64,000 nt of DNA. Source: Lichenostomus cassidix. Its lineage: Eukaryota; Chordata; Aves; Passeriformes; Meliphagidae. Positions 25,301-37,418 of this stretch are shown in pieces (within the stretch, counting starts at the first letter, position 1; each line of letters starts with the position of its first letter). Both the position numbers and the translations under genes were made by a program. Location of the stretch: assembly GCA_008360975.2 (NCBI GenBank), contig CM039182.1:86707405-86771404 (forward strand). The letters are read 5' to 3'. The notes below the pieces were generated by a model that searched no databases, was not told the origin of the DNA, and worked only from the letters and a program-made list of their open reading frames with translations.

Positions 25301-27279
25301 TGTCCCGAGAAGGAGTAAAAACGGTTATGCAGCTGGCCTTATTTTTCTTACAGCTCTGTAATTCTTTAAGCATGACACTGTGTGCATGACTGTCATCTCC
25401 CCAGGTTATGAAACAAAGAACTATGATCACTTAAGAGGAGGTAAGCTAAAAAGAATCAGCCTCAAACTGTCATCATTTATCAAATGTTTAATTGAACAAA
25501 TTAAGACTGCTGCTCTCTTGAAAGGTGACACAGGTCTCCAGAGATGAAAATTCTACTTTTGACAGCAGTCAAGTCTTTATGTAATGAACACACATATTTC
25601 ATATTAAGTACACAGATTGTTCTATATTGACACTTGATTCTTCTATATTCCAAAACCACTGTAAGTACACTCATTTTCAGAGAATCATAAAATGGTTTGG
25701 GTTGGAAGGGACCTTAAAATCAAGTCGTTCCAATCCCTATTTTACTAATCATTCTCAGAGAGTTCTGTTACCATGTTTACTCTCACAGATACATTTGGAA
25801 ACTGCTGTCTGTAAGCCTGCCCTTATTTGTATATTTGAAAATATTTAGCTTTTAAAGTTACTACTTGTAAGTGAATTTTTAATCCTCGAACCCAGGAGAA
25901 ATTGCTACTTGTAAGTGTTTACACTCACCAGTGAATAGAATGGCTTATTAACCACTCATTTCTTCACGCAGTGAAATATATATGAACAGACTGTGACGTC
26001 TGTATATAAACAACACATTTAGAAACTTACAGCTAGTGAAAAAAACTTAAGATCTCCCTGCAGTGTGTAAGGACACACTCTGTGCATGCTATGTGTGTGT
26101 GCAAGCATTACTGCAGTAACACTATCTCTAGATATTAACTTTGTTTAAACACGAATCCTGAAAAGTAACATGTGCATGCTGGCAAACTCCTCAAATTTCA
26201 AAGAATCCACCAAACTGGGAAAAAAAGAGAAAAGAAGAAAACATTTTCCTTTCAGGTAAAAAAGGCCTCCCTGAAATCTGTTTTCAGCAGACTTTGTAAT
26301 CTATGTGGGTCAAGAGGTGGTCCTGTAACACAGCTCCTATCAATTTAAGAGCTCATTTACTACCAAAAAGAGCCTTCATAAAGTTTAGTTACAAGTTAAC
26401 ACTTATCTTGTACTATGTCCTCGAGTTTTGTCCTCAAATGAATTAAGATATTTATACATCTCTTCATCACTATTTTCTGAGAGTTTTTTTCTGTCACATT
26501 AAATAATCTATGCTCTGTAAAAAGATTATTTTTTTCATATTGTGGCAGCACAATAATAATCAGCAATCAAGATTTGTTCCCTCCATTAAATAGACTGTTT
26601 CAACTGCTCTGCACAGAGCACAAAGCAACCAACAGAAGCCAACTCTTAACAGTAGGAAAATTTTACATTAGTTTTATCAACTACCTTCACATAATTTGCC
26701 AACTCCTAAAGCCCTCTATGTTATACACAGCAGGAGGAGTGCAATTCCCCTTTTCAACCTCATGTTTTCAGCTGCAAAGCTCTCCTTTCCACCAGGAACC
26801 TTGATTTCTTCCCGAGCTCTGAGCCCTGTAAGCTGAAGGGATCTCACAAAGTCCCCCTGGACAGGATAAGCAGTTGTTAGGTAGATTCAGTGCATTAAGG
26901 AACTCTACAGGGCAGGCAGAGCAACAGAGGAAAGAGCAGCAGATGCTGACGAGAAACGGGAAATATGCTACGTTAATAAATACTGGAGAAAGGATGGAGA
27001 TCTGCATTTACCCAAAGTCTCCAAGGGAGAAGAAACCACCATGGGAAAGATACACTCCAACAGACTGAAAGAGGAGGGATTCAGTGTTGGAAAAGAAACA
27101 AAAAAAGGGAAAAAGAGAGGGAATAAGCAGACCAGAACAGCAAAACCAAGTTAACAAAACAGAGTTTAAAAGGCAAGTTACCACAACAGAGCCTTTTGAT
27201 CAGCAGTTTGTAGGTTACATTTAATATAAAAATATTGAATATGACCACTTGAGCAAAACGAAATTAGAGGGCTACTTAC
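22301..27279 (-). other. PTPN3: PTPN3 intron, 5.0 kb
   Basis: AT-rich intron with one short CR1 fragment at 25676-25745. The rest shows no repeat or gene that I recognise. Confidence 0.8.
25676..25745 (-). mobile_element. CR1 tail fragment
   Basis: AGAATCATAAAATGGTTTGG then GTTGGAAGGGACCTTAAAAT is the complement of the classic CR1 3' end. Homology fades after about 65 bp, so this is only the extreme 3' end of a minus-strand copy. Confidence 0.9.
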
Positions 27280-27343
27280 ATGTTTTTGCCGCTGTTGTAT
27301 AAAAAACTTTTTCCTTTTAAAGGAAATTTTTAATATGTTCACC
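27280..27343 (-). CDS. PTPN3: PTPN3 exon: FERM lobe F3 strand region
   Basis: 64 nt: one base completing the Trp codon, then 21 codons, phase 0 out. The acceptor is TTCTTTTAG and the donor GTAAGT at 27274-27279. It encodes VNILKISFKRKKFFIQQRQK plus His, matching human residues 256-276 with few changes. The basic patch KRKKFF is typical of the F3 lobe of FERM phosphatases and may help bind acidic lipids (inference). Confidence 0.97.
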
Positions 27344-29136
27344 CTAAAAGAAAGAAACAGGCCATGAAATACTGAACAATGTTTAGAGGGATAAAACAAT
27401 GAAAAATAATACTGCATACAGTGAGCCAGAAAGATTATAGCTGTAAAATATTCAATGAATAATATGCAGCCATCTCCTGTGTTGAGTGGCAAATAGATGT
27501 CCTCGTTTAATCTTTAAATAGTTCACAGCAGTTCTCTCCCACCAAATCTATTCTTGCAGCAAAAACTTGATGACATCTTCTACACTAAGCTGCACAAATG
27601 TTAAATGTGTCAAGTTTTGTATAACTTTAGAGTCATATGACAACTGTGACTAAAGGAGCAAAATTTAAGACCCTAATAACATGACAAGGTTCATCTTACA
27701 ACAACTGAAACTTCGCAGAGGCTTTGCAGAATTGGTTTCATAATGTGAAAAATATCATGCACTTGTGTTAATAAGTAAACAAAACCTCTAGATAAAATCA
27801 TAATTTTAGAAGGATGAAAATTGTAAGAATGAGTGTTCATATATTTTTCACTTGATTAACATTGCTATGTAATTTATGTGGTAATTTTAGAACTGAACAC
27901 CTCTTTTTATATATATACAGGATGAATACATATTTTCTAAGGTAAAGATTACAACTGGAATTGGTACTCAACTGGAAGCAATTTTCATATTAATTATATG
28001 CTTATCAGTTTTGCTAAATTAAACAAACTTCTACCTACCCACACACCTTCCTACAGCAAAACAAGATTTGTCTAAAATACCTAAATTTTCTCTGGAATGG
28101 TTCTACTTCAGTAACTGAAAACCTGCATTTTTTAGAATAAGAAATCTCTGATCTGTGGTCCGCTGGAACCTTATGGATGCCTTAAAGAAAGCTATTTAAG
28201 GTCTGATCAAACATATTTGCCTGAAAAAAAAAATCATGAAAGGGTTTTGTAAGTTGACTGCTAAAAGTCTCACATATTTTCATGAGCTGATGCTTCACAG
28301 GATGTTAGATATCAGGGATGAACTATGTTGAAAGTCTCTCAGTGCTGGCACAGTCTTTGCATCACTCTTATCAAGCAGGAGGGCATAAAATTCATTTCCC
28401 CACTGCTCATGGGAGATGCACTTGAGTTACAGAGCAACATCCTTCATGGATACAGGAGAGTATATTTGCCAGTGACTAACCAGAATATTCATGGCATTAC
28501 CTATCCCCCCTCCTGCACAAGAGGTGAAAAGAAGTGTGTGCCAATTTCAGAAAATGCTTTTCCCCATCAATTACAGAACCACAATGAAACAGGTATTTCA
28601 ACACTATTCTTTGACAAGACAAACTGGTGTGAAAATTAATGGAAAGCTGAAATCATATCCACCTCTCCTGTTAGGCCAACTCTTGAAATAGCTGTATCCT
28701 TTGACTTGCTACCTCAAACAATAGTGATCTGTGTTTCTCATCTAGAAGTTCTGGATTCTGAACTACCTGATGAATCATATAAATTCTCAGCTGTATTTAA
28801 TGAGCTGCAACTCATTATATACAAATTCTTTCTTGATTCTGGTGTTACTCTGCCTGTACTAGCACCACTCAATGTTTGTGCTTCTGGTTTCTTCTTACCA
28901 CATTTCTTGACTTAGATTAAACCTCAGCAAACAAGTTTTTGGAGTTATTCGCAGCTTACAAAGTTGCTGTCATGGTCTGCTCTTACCGCAACATGGAGCC
29001 AGCAGAAATGCAGGACACAGAAAAATTAACTTTGCAGATTAAGTGAAAAGCTCTCCACCCAAAACCAAAAAGGAAGCCAGCATTCTAAAGTACCAAAACT
29101 GCCTCAATCCCTCTCCACTACCTCCTGCTTCTTCTT

Positions 29137-29262
29137 AAAAAAAAACCCCAAAACAAAAAACCAAAACAACCAAAACAAAAACACTCAAAATCCAAAATAA
29201 CAAAAAAAAAAGCCCCAAAAAGAAAACCAAAACCAAACAAAACAAACAAAAAAAACCCCACC
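29137..29262 (+). repeat. A/C-rich low-complexity tract
   Basis: About 125 bp of A-runs broken by C-runs (AAAACCCCAAAA, CCAAAACAACCAAAAC), almost without G or T. In the PTPN3 transcript it reads as a long U/G tract. Confidence 0.85.
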
Positions 29263-30564
29263 GAGACCAACTCCATGGTTCACTGCATGACCATATAATC
29301 ACTTCAAGCCAAATCAGGGCTTAAAGTCATTTTGACACTTTCCTAAATAGAGCACCTCTCTGGATTACATTTATTCTTCTTAAGGTACAAGTGAACCTAT
29401 TTAGTTCAGGCACAAAGAACACTTGCTACTCTGACATTTTTATTTAACAATAACTAAAAATCATTTGCAATGTTACGCCCACAAATCCAGTGAATATTCA
29501 CATCTAGCAAAATCTACAAAAAGATCTGAGAGATTAAGGTGTCAAAGGATTTAGACTTAACAAGTTCCTGAAGATGCCATACCCAAAAATTACCTGAATA
29601 GAATGCAGTTGCTGTTATTATAACTGGTGGCGCAGTTATAATGGATCTCTCACCAATAATCTGTCCATGCAACACTCACAAATTATTAAATTTCACAGTT
29701 TACTTATAATCACTCACTAGTTGTAGTATATTGAGAATGATGGATCTTTTGGGCTCCATCTTCCTATCATTCACAAGCACCAAAATAGATTTGTCACTCT
29801 GTGGGCCACAGAATTGCTAATTTCTGATTAAACTGGCAGTCCTGTCCTAGCACTTAGTACTAACAACTGGTATTTGTGACTTGAAGCAAAAAAAAAATTA
29901 TTTACCTGTAAATCCTATCCTTTGCCACTGAAAGATTCATCAAGAAAGTTTCTGTACAATTTGATATATAAGACAGTTGTTTTCCAAGTTCTAACTAGCA
30001 ACGTATTATGCATTCCTCAAGCAGTTTCTCTGAAGTTTTCAAAGCAGTGAAACTGCATACACAAAATAGCATTTAATACATAACTTTATTTGCTGCTGAT
30101 ATAGAGAGTGTATGTTTTTGCCACTAATATTTTACTTGCAAAATCTATTTGGAAATTTCCAAGAACAGTTAAGCACCCTTGAGAATAACTCTGCAGAGTG
30201 TATAAAATACTGCATTAAATCCAAAGCTATTTTTTAAACCTATCTTGACTTGCATTGCCGCTGACTGATCAGTCAGCTCTTTACGTAGGTTGCTTTGATT
30301 GAAAAGCCTCTTTTTGCCAAGGCAGAACTCTGTCACTGCCTCTGTTCCTGGAAACTTTTGGTCCCCTTTGACTACTACCATATGGCATAGTTGTATTGTT
30401 GTCATCCACTGCAGAGTATTTTACTTAAAATTTTGGAAAGAGTGCTTTGATGGTGTTTGCTGCCACCTTGAGTTCTACCTTGTTAATGGCAAAGTTTGCA
30501 CAGTCCATAGGAAAAGCCACTTGGTACAAAGGGTGTTACATAAAAAGCCTAAATAAATACCACT

Positions 30565-30627
30565 CAAAAATATATCCTCCTAAATAAATATATCAAAATA
30601 TATAAAAAATATATCCTCCTAAAATAA
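30565..30627. repeat. Short direct repeat of an AT-rich word
   Basis: AAAAATATATCCTCCTAAA occurs at 30566-30584 and again at 30605-30623, 39 bp apart, with AT-rich filler between. Confidence 0.8.
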
Positions 30628-32624
30628 AAGTGAGAATCCATACTACAAATACATCCCAAGCAACTCCACTTTGGTGCCTTTCAGTGTTTGCTTGTTTTGG
30701 CAATGATCAGGGAATGGACATCATTCCTGCACAAAGAATTATGATTAACTCATGCAAGATGCCAGAAATAAAATATCAAAAAGTTAGCCTCTGTGTAGGG
30801 AGCTTTTGCTTTCAAGATACAAAGAAATTTTTAGAAAGAGAGACACAGAGAGAGAGAGTAGGAAAGCTTGGAACAATTGTATTAGCTGTCAGATGAAAAT
30901 ATTACTGTCTAAACCTCATATTTTAGGGTAGGAATTATTTGAACTGAAAAACCTGTGGGTTTTGTCTCCCTCAATTTCTTTCTGTAAATGAGAATAGGCT
31001 TTTGTAAAAAATGTTTTAGCATTTGTGTTTTATTCCTCTGTGCTCTCCAAGAGTAAAAGCACAGGAAGTTGTAGATTCCTCCTGTCTTGTGTGCTATAAA
31101 CTATCTTTCCCTTCCCTAAAAGATTCACAGTCACAGATTTTAAAATGCCATTGCTCTGGTTTTCAGGAACAGCTATCATACCTATTCATACCTTACTTAG
31201 GTCAACTAAGTCGGCAGAATAAGACCTGCAGAAGACAGAAAATGAGCCTCCAGCTGGCGGTTTTTAAGACCTGCAGCTGTTCAAAGAAGTGGAGAGACTG
31301 ATGTATGAAAGAGCAGAGCTCAAGGCACAAAGATGAAAGATAAAAGTCTTCTATGCTTTAATGTGTATCAGAAATGGAAAAATACAAGTTTTCACTGTGC
31401 TGCTGTATGAGAGCATTATTATTAACGTAGATTTATCTAGGATGATTGCAGAATATCCCAGGGATTTGAAATGCAACTCACCACAAAAAAAAAAAAAAAA
31501 AAGGAAAAATCCAGAGATTGTGCAGTGTATTTTCCCCTTAAATTTTAATTGAAACTGATTTTATTGCCTTTCTGTAAAGAAATAGCTGGTTGGGGTCATA
31601 AACGAAAGGATGGAGTGACTCTAGTATTTAAAGAATACAGTTAAGGAGCTTTTTTTTTTGTATAATTAAGGGCCAAAAAGCAAGTACAACCCATTAGAAT
31701 GTATTTTTCTATCACAACTAAGAACACTATACCAGAAAAATTGTTACAAATTAAACAAAGAACTTATATATAACACAACAAACCTATAGTTTTATCAAGC
31801 ATTAAAAAAAAAAAAAAAAGTTCATACTTCTTTTAAAAAAGAAAGACTGGAAAAAATTCATTCTGATCCAATCCAAAAACCATAAAGAAATTCCCAGCCT
31901 CCATATAATTTCTAATGCATGTTATAATTTTTAGTATGGTATAACTAATAAAGCCCAAAAGCACTTCAAAAAAATTATAGCTTATGTAACTTCTCATGTC
32001 ATTCACATTTGACTTCTTGTGCACACTGTTTCTTTGCAGAGGTTATTTTCTACAGCACTATCACGCATTCTAATGTTTTATGTATTAGAGAATAATGTAA
32101 AGGGCTCTCCCCTGCTGACTCCAAACCTTGTTAATGTTATATAGCCTTATTTGATGACATTTAAATATGTCTAAATTATATTATCCTACTTCCTGTAAAT
32201 TTGATACTCCAAATAACATATTTTACATTTCTTCTCCAAGAAGCAAGTCTCTTCTTGCTAAAACCCATGTTAAAATGTTCAGATAATTAGATGCTGAGCT
32301 TTAAAAGCAATAGTGATTGGTTTTGTTTGTTTTTAGAGAGACATTATTAGGCATAACAGCAGCAAATCTCTAAAACCACAGAGTCCTCCTAATCATGTAC
32401 TCATACCTGTATGTAAATTAACTTGATAAAGACTTCAGAGTTCAAAAGTCTTAGAGATTTAAAAGCCTAGGCTAGTTTTCATTTTTATCTAAACACAAGG
32501 AAATACCACGGTAGTCCATAAAGAACAAATATATGTATTGTAGGCTTCTTTGGAATAAATGTGAAAGCAAATGGAAGTAAGATGGAAAAAACTGGAAATA
32601 TTTCTTTACAATAAAGGAATTTAC

Positions 32625-32713
32625 CAGGGATAGAAGCTTGTACAGATGAGTTTTCTATATACAGCAATTCCACCGGATGCAATCCCAATCATAAGATCTA
32701 GATTATGGAGATC
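32625..32713 (-). CDS. PTPN3: PTPN3 exon: start of FERM lobe F3
   Basis: 89 nt, phase 0 in and phase 2 out, 29 whole codons. The acceptor is ATTCTGCAG and the donor GTAAAT at 32619-32624. The peptide reads [20 protein letters not shown] then KLICTSFYP, with a split Trp codon, and matches human residues 226-254 almost base for base in spacing. Confidence 0.97.
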
Positions 32714-35700
32714 CTGCAGAATAAAAATACTGTAAGAACACAGATTCAGTTTGTGTCATTTGCATTTATCTACTTGTAAATTTATTTTCAAGTTTTCTAT
32801 ACCTATATTGCTACACTTGAGGAAAAAAATTCAATGACATTTTTGAGTTTTGATTTTTGCACATCTCTTTCCTTTGATTTTGTCTATTATGTATTCTAAA
32901 TATTATTCATTCATTGAAAGAAGTTGTAACATTCAACCTACTACCCTGGATATTCCTTAGGTCTGTATCAGAGTAAATTTGCAAGTCTAGCCTTAATAAT
33001 TTCAGGAAAGAAGTTGAAATACTTCCCAAGATTAGTAAGGTAAATGTCACAGAATTTTGGGAACTGAACAAAAAAAATCCTGGTTATAAGCTCTTTAAAA
33101 AGCGAGAGGAAATAATTCCTTACTTTTTCCTAAAAGGTAAGATTGGACAGGAGGTGACCACAATTTAGCACATGAGAGTATGTTGGAGAAATATACATGT
33201 GTACATTAATATTTGATACACTAAATTAAATCCATTATTAACTAAACCAAAAGTTGTCCCTTAGCTTAACACATTCAACTGGAAAAAAAATCATAAATTT
33301 ACAATCCTTTCTAGGCATTGAGATACTCAAGAAGAAACATATTCTTCCATATAAGCAAACATTTGAGTTAAAAAAAATGCAAAAAGGCAGGGAAAGATGC
33401 TGGATAGTCATTTTGAGTCTAAACCCAGACTGATGTTAGAGAAGTTAGAAATCTTGACTTCCCACCTCTTATGATTAATACACATTAGTTTGTTATTACA
33501 CAGATTTCTAAACAGAGCTAAATGCATACATAAATTCACATGTAAGTAGAATCCATTGTTTAAGATCTCAGGTTTGACTCAAAAGCAGTTTCAGAAGTTT
33601 TTGAAGGACAGCCAATGGTAACAAATTCTGTTAAAGCCTTCAGTACCACAGCTGCTCCTCTAGATGGTACTGTGGGCTCAATTAATATATGGCTTTCCTC
33701 CATGTTCAATCCCAATTTCTTTCTATTAGTAAGGTAAGGAAGAACGGAACAGGTAGCTCGTGCTCTGGCAATAGTGTGGAAACTCTACAATAAATCCTTT
33801 AAAAATAGTTGAATAGAAGTGTGATACAAGCACATGAATGAGTGAAGCCCAATTTCCAAAATATAATACAGGAATCCAGAATTGACACCCCTTTATTCTA
33901 ATATTTGGAAGGAACACTGAGGTATTCAGGAGATTAACTGTTATTTAGCTGTTTCTGCCATGATCTGGCCAACCTAAAGCAGGGTAGAAAATTGTATTAT
34001 TAGAACTTGCAGCTTACTCCAGGTTCCTGCTTTTAAAAATCAATACTATGAGAAAAAACAGCTTTCGGAGTAAAAGCTGAAAATCAACACGATTAAGCAA
34101 AAATAAAGGATTATCTAAACACTTGATAGGGATTAATTAGGCTAAACTACTCTATTTTCTCCAGAAGCTTTGTCAGAACAAAGTTCATTCCTCACCCTCC
34201 TCTGCACCAGTCCAAACCACTAATCTCCCATGTTATTTGTTATTATGAATACTCTTGTGTTAATCCTAAGAAAGACAAATCCAAGATGTTGGATTAGCAT
34301 AAAGAAAGGCTCTCTTATAAAAAATATGATATTGATGTGCAGTTATTTCCCTTTCAAAACATCTGTGCTGTTAAATTGCACAACAAATATGTATATATAT
34401 GCATATATATATAAAAAAACAGGTAACATGAAGAACATAAAAATGTTGTAAGGATAAAAAATTATCATGCCAGGCATCTAGCTAGTAAAGTACTGATTCA
34501 TATTTGATTTAATTTACAATTACTATCTTGATTTTTGTAGATATGGAAATAATATTGATTCAACAAATTTCCCATCTTCCACTCTCTGAATAAAAATGAA
34601 AGATAATTTAACAGCACATTAATTATTGAGCAGATGAGATAGTGGTCCAGAGCCAAAAGGATATTAGGAATTCAAGAAATATCAATATGGTTTTAAGATA
34701 TTGAATTTAGTCTCCTGAGTCTCCTGACACTATTGCATTTTTTAATATTACGATTTTAGCAGTTCAGATTTTTCATCAGAAAAAACTAGAAGTGTTTCCA
34801 GATGAAAACTGAGCTCAGATTGAAGCTGCATGTTTAGCAAGTTGCTAAAAGTCAAGCTCACACTTATGTTAAATACTCAACTTTATATCATAAAACAAAC
34901 AAACAAAAAATTAAGGAAACTATATATTCATCTGCTCTTCAAGAAACATTATCCAGGAGTATCCCACTCTCAACCACCAGTACAGGAGAACCAGCTTCTT
35001 TTGACCATTAGCATAAAAGCCAGGCATTACCTGGCTCTTCTGCAATACACGATATCAGAAGAATAAGACTAATTAAGAAGCAAAGGCCTGAATCGTCAGA
35101 ATCCACAGAGATAAAGCCTTTCACAAAGCCAGAGTTTAATTAGCCCCTGTTCAAGGCACTGGGATGTGACAAAACTGGCAGGATGATTTAAAAGCAGTAC
35201 TGAGTGGGGGGAAGATATCAGGAGGCACTGCAAACATCCCTGCCCAAGGAGAGGCATGACACAGTAGCCTCTGTGAAGCAGCAGCTTATTACCTTCACTG
35301 CAAACTTCTCAAAGGTCTGCAAGAGTAAGACCAACAATACCATGCTGGCTGAGAGGTTTGCCTCGTGGCATTCAACCCAAACAATGACCTGCAACTGATG
35401 TTTTGGCAGTATAAAACTGCAGAGACAACCAACTACACCCCTACTAGCAACTCCCCTTCTCAGCTTCTGGTCATTTACAGCCGGGGGATTTCCTGGCTCA
35501 GAAGCTTCTTTCATGTTTAATGGACTCCAGTGACTGCCGAACTGCTCCTGATAGTTTTTTCACCTTGGGCATCCATTAAAAGAGCAGTAACACTTACAAT
35601 TCAACTGCAGCCATACAGAAAAAGTTCCTTTACTTAGACCTGTCTCTTTCTAGGTAGACTGATGATCCTTAAATCTCTTACTACCATAGCTAAAAAAAAA

Positions 35701-37330
35701 AAAAAAATAAGAATTCTTGGCTATTCACATTCTCCATGCTGTTCACCTGCTACAGAAGGCTTTTCCTTGAAACATCAATGATTTTTTTCCTTCTCTGTAT
35801 TTTTCTTTTTCCATTACCCACTTTGAGATAAGGAAGGGAGAGGAAGAAGGAAGCTCAACATTCAAATGATATTGAAACTAAATTTGAAACGTGGCATGAT
35901 ATTTTCTGGTTTGCTTTCTATTTCCTTCCTAGCAGCTTCTAAATGTCTAGATATCCAGTTCAACTGCTAGAAAAAACAGATCACTTCAAATATTTCATCC
36001 TTCAAGAAGACTGAATTGTGATAAAACTATTATTCGAATTGGAACAGAAGCAAGACAGTCTGTAGTGAAATTTCATTTAGGTGAAAATGTCTGAATCCAG
36101 TCTATCTTCACTGCTAGGCACTGGTATGACCACTACTGACATCCTGCATGCAGTTTGGTGGCTTGCAGCTCAGGAAGGATAATGGAAATTGGAAGAGCTT
36201 TCAGAAACAGCATCCCATTAATATTAAAAGACTAGCCACATAGTGGAAGTCCTAGCTCCCAAGTTGGCTTATCAAAATACTAGGCTATTATAGATGTTAA
36301 AAGGCAAACATCCAATCAAGTTAAGTGCATAAAGTGAAATCTCAAGTGTAACAGTAAGAGCTTCTTCAATAAAGTAGAAAGGTGACAGATGACCCAATGC
36401 ACAGTGTACCTACACAAAGTCAGATTTAATAAGATCAATTACTTCCTTTCCTTTTTACTTTTCTCCATTCTTAAAAAAAGTGTTTACCCTTTGAGTGCTG
36501 TATTTCATGAATATGAATGTAATTACAGTGGCTTCATACAGAAGTATTTTAGGAATTCCTAGAAATCCAGTGAAACACTCATTTGTTGCAGCATGAAGAA
36601 AAACAACAAAATATCAAGCTGAAGGAAGTAAATTTTTTATATTACAAGCCTTATGCCAAAACAATTTACTATTGCATAGAAGCACAAGTGGTAATTTTCA
36701 CACTAGGATGCAAATAAAAATGCATTTTGGGGATTCACTTCAGCTGAATAGTGTAGTCAAAAATTAAATAGCAGTAGCCAGTGAAATACTAGGACATGTT
36801 TCTTATCAATGCTCATCCTGTATCTAAAAGATTTCAACTACATTTTTTAGTGGTCCTTTCTCAAGATGTTAAATATTTCTTAGATTTAGCCTGGAATCAG
36901 GAAATACAGGAATTCAAACAAACAAAAAAAAATCTCTATATTATTAACATTTAAAAAATTAGTGCTAGAAACTCAGACAAACTAAATTCCCAAAACTCCT
37001 GTCAACTAATAGCACCAAACAAAGCACTCATTCTCTTTCATGCTAAGACACTCAGAAAACTTAGTAAAATTATAAAGTAAAATATATTGCAGTAATTAAA
37101 TAGTTTCTCTTTAAAATACATTGTTACATTTTTGAGGAGCTCTAGCTTGTTTGGTTGAAATTCCTGTACCTATGTTACGCAGAAGTTATTGAAAAATTAC
37201 CCAACTCTAATTAAAAATAACACGATAAAGTCAATATTTAAATACTACCTTTTTCCCCTGCTAATAATTAATGTTAAAAAAAAACCACATAAATTTATTT
37301 TCCAAGGGAAAAATTACAATGTAAACATAC
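32714..37330 (-). other. PTPN3: PTPN3 intron, 4.6 kb
   Basis: AT-rich intron. Only simple sequence is seen: an alternating TA run near 34389-34412 and a 15-A run at 35692-35706. No transposon recognised. Confidence 0.8.
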
Positions 37331-37418
37331 TCTACCACTGTGCAATTCCACTCCATAGAATTCAAGTGTTCGTGCTATATTTATATAGCAGGACTCTGCT
37401 TCAGATTGCTTGAGGCCA
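37331..37418 (-). CDS. PTPN3: PTPN3 exon: FERM F2/F3 junction
   Basis: 88 nt: one base of a split Ser codon, then 29 codons, phase 0 out. The acceptor is CTTCTTTTAG and the donor GTATGT at 37325-37330. It encodes [20 protein letters not shown] then YGVELHSGR, matching human residues 197-225. ARTLxFYGVELH is a well-conserved FERM motif joining lobes F2 and F3. Confidence 0.97.

Larger units (their letters stand above)
27344..32624 (-). other. PTPN3: PTPN3 intron, 5.3 kb
   Basis: Contains an A/C-rich tract (29137-29262), a duplicated AT-rich word (30565-30627), a short GA run near 30838-30862, and A-runs of 18 and 16 nt at 31485-31502 and 31804-31819. No coding or transposon sequence recognised. 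Confidence 0.8.

Noticed and set aside
31485..31502. 18-A run that could be the tail of a processed pseudogene
   Set aside because: No coding remnant or target-site duplication was seen upstream of it; simple A-runs are frequent in these introns.
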